Source: QHXN01 sp032162705
GTDB lineage: Bacteria; Acidobacteriota; Blastocatellia; Pyrinomonadales; Pyrinomonadaceae
Length of the DNA: 64,000 nucleotides
Reading direction: 5' to 3'
NCBI GenBank assembly: GCA_032162705.1
Contig: JAVRON010000097.1
Location: 15,038-79,037 of the forward strand
Under the pieces are notes generated by a model, which saw nothing but the letters and a program-made list of their open reading frames with translations, was not told the origin of the DNA and ran no database searches. Shown here piece after piece: positions 60,189 through 64,000 of the stretch; within the stretch, counting starts at the first letter, position 1; each line of letters begins with the position of its first letter. The translations under genes and the position numbers were made by a program.

Positions 60189-61015
60189 TGGTCTCCTCCT
60201 TCATGTGCGCCGTCGTGTGTCCGGGCGTCCGCGCGTGCTTCGACGCGGCGCAAACGCGCGCACTCCGCGTCGAGCAGGCGAGCCACGCCGACAGTCGCCG
60301 CGCGGTCGTCGAAGAGCGAGAGCAGTTCGATGACACGCGCGAGAGCACGCAGCAGCGACTCCGATACCAGTTTCACCTGCTCGTCAAAGGTCTGTTCCGC
60401 GGAATGAAGACGGGGCGGCGAAGTGTACAAGTTGTGTGCGATCTCACGTACGCCAGCAAGAGCATGGATAAGTTCCGCGCGTGCGCGCTCGCGGTACGCG
60501 AAGAGGCGCGTGACGTTACGTCGGTGGACGCAGAACCCTGCGACGAGCAAATCGTCGCCCACGCGCCCCGCGATGCGGCATAGCTCCATCTCGCGCGGCG
60601 AGGGTCTGGCTTCCGCGCTCGCCGATGCACAGGCGAGCGCAAGTCCCGTGTAACGCTCGATGCTCTCTCGCGCGGCGAAGAGCGTGTGACGCTCTTTAAC
60701 GTCTTTGAGCCGGCACGCATCCGCAAGCGAGTCTTCGACTGCGCGGAGCGCGTTGACCGCAGCGCGCTTCACACGCTCGACCCTTTGCTCGTCCGGGTCG
60801 CTGCCTTCGTCGCCCGCGCGCCTTCTGTCCGCACGCGATGCCGCGCGCTTGTGCAGGAGGCTCAGCGACGTGAAGGGCCACGCGAGCGCCGCGCCTGCGG
60901 CCTTGAAGAGAGTCGGCAGGTTGCGTCTCCCGCGCGTGCGTTCGCGTAGGAAGCTTGCCACGCCGAAGGGCGCTGCCGTCGCGAGATAGATGATGGTAAG
61001 TTCGCTTAGAAGCAT
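60116..61015 (-). CDS. Hypothetical protein with N-terminal membrane helix
   Basis: 299 aa from ATG 61015 (MLLSELTIIYLATAAPFGVASF), or 310 aa from 61048; no clear ribosome-binding site at either. One N-terminal membrane helix, a basic linker (LHKRAASRADRRRAGDEG), then a largely helical cytoplasmic region rich in Arg/Ala/Glu (RVKRAAVNALRAVEDSLADACRLK; RAELIHALAGVREIAHNLYT; LLRALARVIELLSLFDDRAATVGVARLLDAECARL). The last 24 codons overlap the next gene in another frame. Unknown function. Confidence 0.7.
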   Translation of the reverse strand: MLLSELTIIYLATAAPFGVASFLRERTRGRRNLPTLFKAAGAALAWPFTSLSLLHKRAASRADRRRAGDEGSDPDEQRVERVKRAAVNALRAVEDSLADACRLKDVKERHTLFAARESIERYTGLALACASASAEARPSPREMELCRIAGRVGDDLLVAGFCVHRRNVTRLFAYRERARAELIHALAGVREIAHNLYTSPPRLHSAEQTFDEQVKLVSESLLRALARVIELLSLFDDRAATVGVARLLDAECARLRRVEARADARTHDGAHEGGDQCTTQAVPTAFATQHLRTTTSHGA

Positions 61016-61048
61016 TGCGAACTGCCCGAAGGGCAACGCACATGCCAT

Positions 61049-61582
61049 CTGCTCGGAGGGCTTGATGCGCGAAGCGAGGTTGAAGAGCAGCGTGCGCAGG
61101 AGCTTGGATTTTGGCGGGTTCGATGGAGCGCGAGGTGGAGTGCCGGGTCACACGGCAGTCGTCGTCGATTTTGGCAAAGAGCGCGTGTGCCGACTCGGGT
61201 TGGCATTCTGCGAACACGCCACGGTGTGGCAAAGCTGTTCGCAAAAAGGCCACGCGCTCTCGCTTCCTGTCCGTTGCTGTTGCGGCACGGACACGAAACT
61301 GGCCGCGGCGTTGCGGAAATAGTTCAGGCAACACGAAGGCTCCGGCGCGCATCTTTAAGATTGCTCCCACGAAACTTTCCTGCAAAACCTCGCGCGGGCG
61401 TGGCCGACCGGCCTTGAGATGTCAAAGTTTTATAACGACCGTCTCATTACGAGCAGACAGCGACACTCTCCCGCCAACACCGGAGGATTGTGGCCTTTGA
61501 TTTGCTTTTCATCTCGTGCGAGTTCGACGGGCAAGCGATAACCGAACAAAAGGGAACTTTTAAGTAAGCTTGTTCGTCTTAA
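61049..61582. other. Intergenic region without a supportable gene
   Basis: 534 bp. A long frame on the minus strand (to 61385) is Arg/Gln-rich with no recognisable folding pattern and no ribosome-binding site. No convincing promoter or terminator; 61540-61620 is AT-rich and probably carries the promoter of the small protein gene at 61619. Confidence 0.35.
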
Positions 61583-61618
61583 GTGAGCGAACATCAATTT
61601 GTAAATGGAATTATCATC

Positions 61619-61849
61619 ATGCAGAAGAAAACCCCGATCAAAATCATCAAGCGCGACGAGAGAAATCGTCAGCCACAACCAGCCGAAGAGGTCTTGACTG
61701 AACGCAAGTCGCCGCAGGAGACTGCGCGCGAAATGGTTGCGACCGTCTCGCAGTGGGTCAACGAGTTTCAGCAGAAGCGCCGCACCGAGACGAAGCAGGC
61801 CATCAAGACTCTGTTCCCCGACGCGACGCCGCAGGCGAGCAAGGCTTAA
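61619..61849 (+). CDS. Small charged hypothetical protein
   Basis: 76 aa from ATG 61619; a GTG at 61583 would add 12 residues. Lys/Arg/Glu/Gln-rich (MQKKTPIKIIKRDERNRQPQPAEEVL), with an amphipathic helix (PQETAREMVATVSQWVNEFQQKRRTETKQAIKTLF). Probably cytoplasmic. No family recognised. Confidence 0.65.
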   Translation: MQKKTPIKIIKRDERNRQPQPAEEVLTERKSPQETAREMVATVSQWVNEFQQKRRTETKQAIKTLFPDATPQASKA

Positions 61850-61976
61850 AACACTCTCTCCGCTCCGGTCTCACCTTAACAGGCGCTTAAACCGCGACGC
61901 GGCTGCGAACCGTAACATCAAACCTTAGCCGCGAACGACGCGTCGCCTTCTTCAGTCAAACGAAAATCTGAAACGA

Positions 61977-62023
61977 CGAAGGCGACCGGCGCTGCACGCA
62001 AGCTCCCGGTCGCTTCGCCTTTT
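61977..62023 (+). terminator. Rho-independent terminator
   Basis: CGAAG-GCGACCGG (61977-61989, one bulged G) pairs with CCGGTCGCTTCG (62006-62017), 16-nt loop, then CC and TTTT. Ends the small-protein transcript 128 bp after the stop. Confidence 0.75.
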
Positions 62024-62207
62024 CGGTGTGGCAATAGTCAGGGCGCGGTGCGTTGTGATTCATCATTCATTCGTTGTGATTCATCATCCGTTGAGTCTCA
62101 CAGTCAAAGTTGTACGCGCCCGCAAGGACGCCGCACCGGCGTTGACAGGGGAGAGCCGGGGCGCATAGCATGCGCGCAAGATAACCTGCGGCCCTGGAGA
62201 CTCGCCG

Positions 62208-62384
62208 ATGAAGAAGAACGACGGAAAGCAGTCGCGCACGCGGGAGGAGCGAACCCTGTTAGCCTCGACCCCCAAGCCGGTCGCTCATCCCGGACATCCG
62301 ATCTTGCGCGCCAAGCCCGAAGACCGCGCACACCCGGCTGAACGCAAGGCCAAACATAAACGTCGTCCGGAGGACTCGAACTGA
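62208..62384 (+). CDS. 58-residue basic small protein coupled to DinB gene
   Basis: ATG 62208 with GGAG 9 nt upstream; the TGA (62382-62384) overlaps the ATG of the DinB-like gene by one base. Lys/Arg/His/Pro-rich (starts MKKNDGKQSRTREE, ends KHKRRPEDSN), predicted disordered, with no hydrophobic segment. Unknown function; the stop-start overlap suggests real translation. Confidence 0.6.
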   Translation: MKKNDGKQSRTREERTLLASTPKPVAHPGHPILRAKPEDRAHPAERKAKHKRRPEDSN

Positions 62385-62902
62385 TGTGCGAGACGGCAAG
62401 CGCCTTCCTCGAAGAGGCACGCACTTACTTGCGCGACGACTTCCTGCCGAAGATCGAGCGGTGTCTTGAGCGTCTGACCGACGAACAGGTCTGGTGGCGC
62501 GCGTGCGAAGCCTCGAACAGCATCGGCAATCTCCTGCTCCACCTTGAAGGCAACGTGCGGCAGTGGATTATCAGCGGCGTGGGCGGCGGCGAAGACCTGC
62601 GCGTGCGCGACCGCGAGTTCGCCGAGCGCGGCGGAGTCCCGCGTGAAGAATTACTGTCCCGGCTCCGCGCAACTCTCGTTGAAGCCGACGGCGTGCTCGC
62701 GCGCTTCGATTCTTCAAAGCTCCTTGAGCGGCGGCCCATTCAGAGTCTCGACGTGACGGTGCTGTCTGCGGTCTTCCACGTCGTCGAACACTTCTCGATG
62801 CACACGGGCCAGATCATCCTCCTGACGAAACTTCTCGCCGACGCAGACCTCGCCCTCTACGACTTCTCGGAAGGAGTCCCGCGCCCGAATTGGCATAAGT
62901 GA
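62384..62902 (+). CDS. DinB-like / DUF1572 protein
   Basis: 172 aa. Four-helix DinB/YfiT-type bundle with the three metal-ligand His positions visible: NLLLHLEGNVRQWI, and VFHVVEHFSMHTGQIILLTK. Such proteins often act as thiol-dependent transferases or hydrolases. Cytoplasmic. Translation is coupled to the 58-residue ORF upstream. A TTTTCAG-type hairpin repeat begins right after its stop. Confidence 0.92.
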   Translation: MCETASAFLEEARTYLRDDFLPKIERCLERLTDEQVWWRACEASNSIGNLLLHLEGNVRQWIISGVGGGEDLRVRDREFAERGGVPREELLSRLRATLVEADGVLARFDSSKLLERRPIQSLDVTVLSAVFHVVEHFSMHTGQIILLTKLLADADLALYDFSEGVPRPNWHK

Positions 62903-63032
62903 GTTTTCGGTTTCCGGTTTTCAGTTTTGAGCAGGCAAGTGCCTGCCGGCATGCGAACCTATCACCGAAATCCGCAGGGATGCTCTACGCTCGGGCTTAT
63001 AAACTGAAGACTAAAAACTAAAAACTGAAAAC
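62903..63032. repeat. Hairpin repeat, family F (GTTTTCAG)
   Basis: GTTTTCGGTTTCCGGTTTTC.. (62903-62928) and its complement-like array ..AAAAACTAAAAACTGAAAAC (63000-63032), with a 71-nt spacer that contains the small perfect hairpin GCAGGCA-AG-TGCCTGC (62931-62946). It begins on the base after the DinB stop. Confidence 0.85.
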
Positions 63033-63187
63033 TTGAACTTTTCACTTTAAAATCTCGCGGGTTCATGCTTAATATATCCGACGAAGTAAACATCCCTTGA
63101 TTGGCGGCGCAGCCGCACTTGCGGAGAGGGACTTGAGTTTGTCCAGCGCCGCCGCCGTCATACACAAATTTTCGAGGAGCTTCTCCA

Positions 63188-63463
63188 ATGACATATACCG
63201 TTTGCGAACCGTGTGTGAACTGCCGCTACACGGACTGCGTGGTCGTCTGCCCCGTCGAGGCTTTTCACCTCGACGACACCGCGGTGTGGATCAACCCGGA
63301 GACCTGCATCGACTGCGATGCGTGCGTGCCCGAGTGCCCGGTCGAAGCGATCTTCGCCGAAGACAAAGTGCCCGAAGAGTGGGCGCACTACACCGCGATC
63401 AACGCCGAGAAGTCACTGAGCGGCCTGCCGATCATCAGCGAGAAGCTCGAACCGCTCTGCTAG
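63188..63463 (+). CDS. fdxA: Ferredoxin, FdxA (7Fe/8Fe) type
   Basis: 91 aa, AGGAG 9 nt upstream. Two cluster-binding motifs: CEPCVNCRYTDCVVVCPVEAF and CIDCDACVPECPVEAI, in the FdxA pattern (first motif with extended spacing, second CxxCxxCxxxCP). Carries electrons through 3Fe-4S and 4Fe-4S clusters in the cytoplasm. No partner oxidoreductase nearby. Confidence 0.95.
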   Translation: MTYTVCEPCVNCRYTDCVVVCPVEAFHLDDTAVWINPETCIDCDACVPECPVEAIFAEDKVPEEWAHYTAINAEKSLSGLPIISEKLEPLC

Positions 63464-63612
63464 ACGCGTTGAAGTCTAGCCGGGGCCTCGGCGTGTCCGC
63501 TCCCGGAGACGGGGATGCGTGCGCGCCGATGTCACTTCGGCAAAAGCAGCGCGTTGACTCGAAGCATGCGCCGACTGTCTGTGCCGTGGGGGTTTTTGCT
63601 TTGAAGGGTGGC

Positions 63613-63942
63613 GTGAAAGTAAGACGAGGGCGGCGTTGGCTCGGGACGCTGACCGGCCTTGCGGCGGGGCTGACCGCGGGCGCGGTTGGGGCGTCGTTGC
63701 TTCTGCGGCGGAGGGGCGCGGTGGTGGAGCAGGGCAAGTCAATCTACCCGGAATATAACCGCCGCAACTCAGACCGCTGGGCACGTCCCGGCATGAGCGT
63801 TACCTTACGCGCCGAGTTGATGCCGGGGCGCAGCCGTTCCGAGCGCACCTTCCGCGTCGCCGAGGTCATGCCGAGTGGCCGCGTCCTCCTCGAAGGCTTC
63901 AACGGCGAACACACGGAGAATGAGTTCGAGCCGATACGCTAG
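63613..63942 (+). CDS. Small single-pass protein with C-terminal SH3-like segment
   Basis: 109 aa from GTG 63613, with GAAGGGTGG upstream; ATG 63529 and TTG 63601 are alternatives. Basic N-terminus, one transmembrane helix (about 8-28, LGTLTGLAAGLTAGAVGASLLL), then a beta-rich polar C-terminus (VTLRAELMPGRSRSERTFRVAEVMPSGRVLLEGFNGEHTENEFEPI) resembling a small SH3-like barrel. No family recognised. Confidence 0.65.
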   Translation: MKVRRGRRWLGTLTGLAAGLTAGAVGASLLLRRRGAVVEQGKSIYPEYNRRNSDRWARPGMSVTLRAELMPGRSRSERTFRVAEVMPSGRVLLEGFNGEHTENEFEPIR

Positions 63943-63948
63943 ACCTGC

Positions 63949-64000
63949 TTAGAACGAGAAGTCCGCATTGAAAGAGAGGCGCTGCAATAACGCGACGCCT
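63949..64000 (-). CDS. 3' end of a minus-strand gene, possible outer-membrane protein
   Basis: From the window edge the minus strand reads GVALLQRLSFNADFSF and then TAA (63949-63951). Alternating aromatic residues with terminal Phe resemble the last beta strand of an outer-membrane barrel (for example TonB-dependent receptor type). Only 16 codons are visible. Confidence 0.35.
   Translation of the reverse strand, partial: GVALLQRLSFNADFSF

Noticed and set aside
60696..61385. Long minus-strand frame of 229 codons
   Set aside because: Arg/Gln-rich, no ribosome-binding site, and it lies in another frame over a better-supported gene.

Overview
The window is GC-rich, gene-dense bacterial chromosome. 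Gene content (VWFA-related exported protein, DUF4384 proteins with Ser/Thr kinases, Calx-beta/DUF4214 surface protein, tandem exported subtilases, DUF1223, Uma2) fits Acidobacteriota, probably the Blastocatellia/Pyrinomonadales branch. That placement is inferred from gene content; there is no rRNA or ribosomal-protein marker. I saw no tRNA, rRNA, CRISPR array, prophage or intact IS.

Layout. 1-6.5 kb: 3' end of a Calx-beta/DUF4214 surface protein, a strong terminator, then SMC and an exported protein. 6.5-8.9 kb: small exported proteins flanking a single-gene, integron-type cassette (attC-like site, ORF, attC-like site). 8.9-16.6 kb: CNNM/CBS membrane protein, YheT-type hydrolase, small proteins, RecQ. 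16.9-21.8 kb: two tandem exported subtilases with hexapeptide-repeat tails; the first carries a degenerate ClpB-like AAA+ domain. 22-27 kb: GGDEF-EAL protein, acetyltransferase, DUF4186, desaturase. 27-34.6 kb: RNA-binding protein, membrane kinase, hypotheticals, a 20-21-bp repeat array with DnaA-box-like words, a beta-propeller lectin-like protein and Uma2. 34.6-46 kb: EF-G paralogue, His-rich exported protein, msrPQ, DUF1223, VWA protein, macro domain, glycogen phosphorylase, diguanylate cyclase. 46-53 kb: kinase-DUF4384, DUF4384 and TPR-CHAT genes. 53-64 kb: YtxJ, DUF971, response regulator, SemiSWEET, a histidine kinase/acetyltransferase/sigma54-regulator operon, membrane proteins, DinB, ferredoxin, and the last codons of a minus-strand gene.

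The most striking window-wide feature is a set of gene-boundary hairpins built from short tandem words (mostly heptamers) whose two arms are reverse complements. Words differ between loci (TAGAGGC, AGTAGAC, AGTCTGG, TGATAAG, GATTTAA, GTTTTCAG), but three families occur twice here with a conserved loop-proximal core or spacer. Most copies begin within a few bases of a stop codon; in two cases the repeat itself supplies the stop codon and last residues (RecQ, YheT-like hydrolase). They resemble the short tandemly repeated repetitive sequences of filamentous cyanobacteria.

The best candidates for undescribed biology are the ClpB-subtilase fusion, the hairpin repeat families, the attC-like cassette and the array of DnaA-box-like words. 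All identifications were made by eye from translated motifs; no database search was run.
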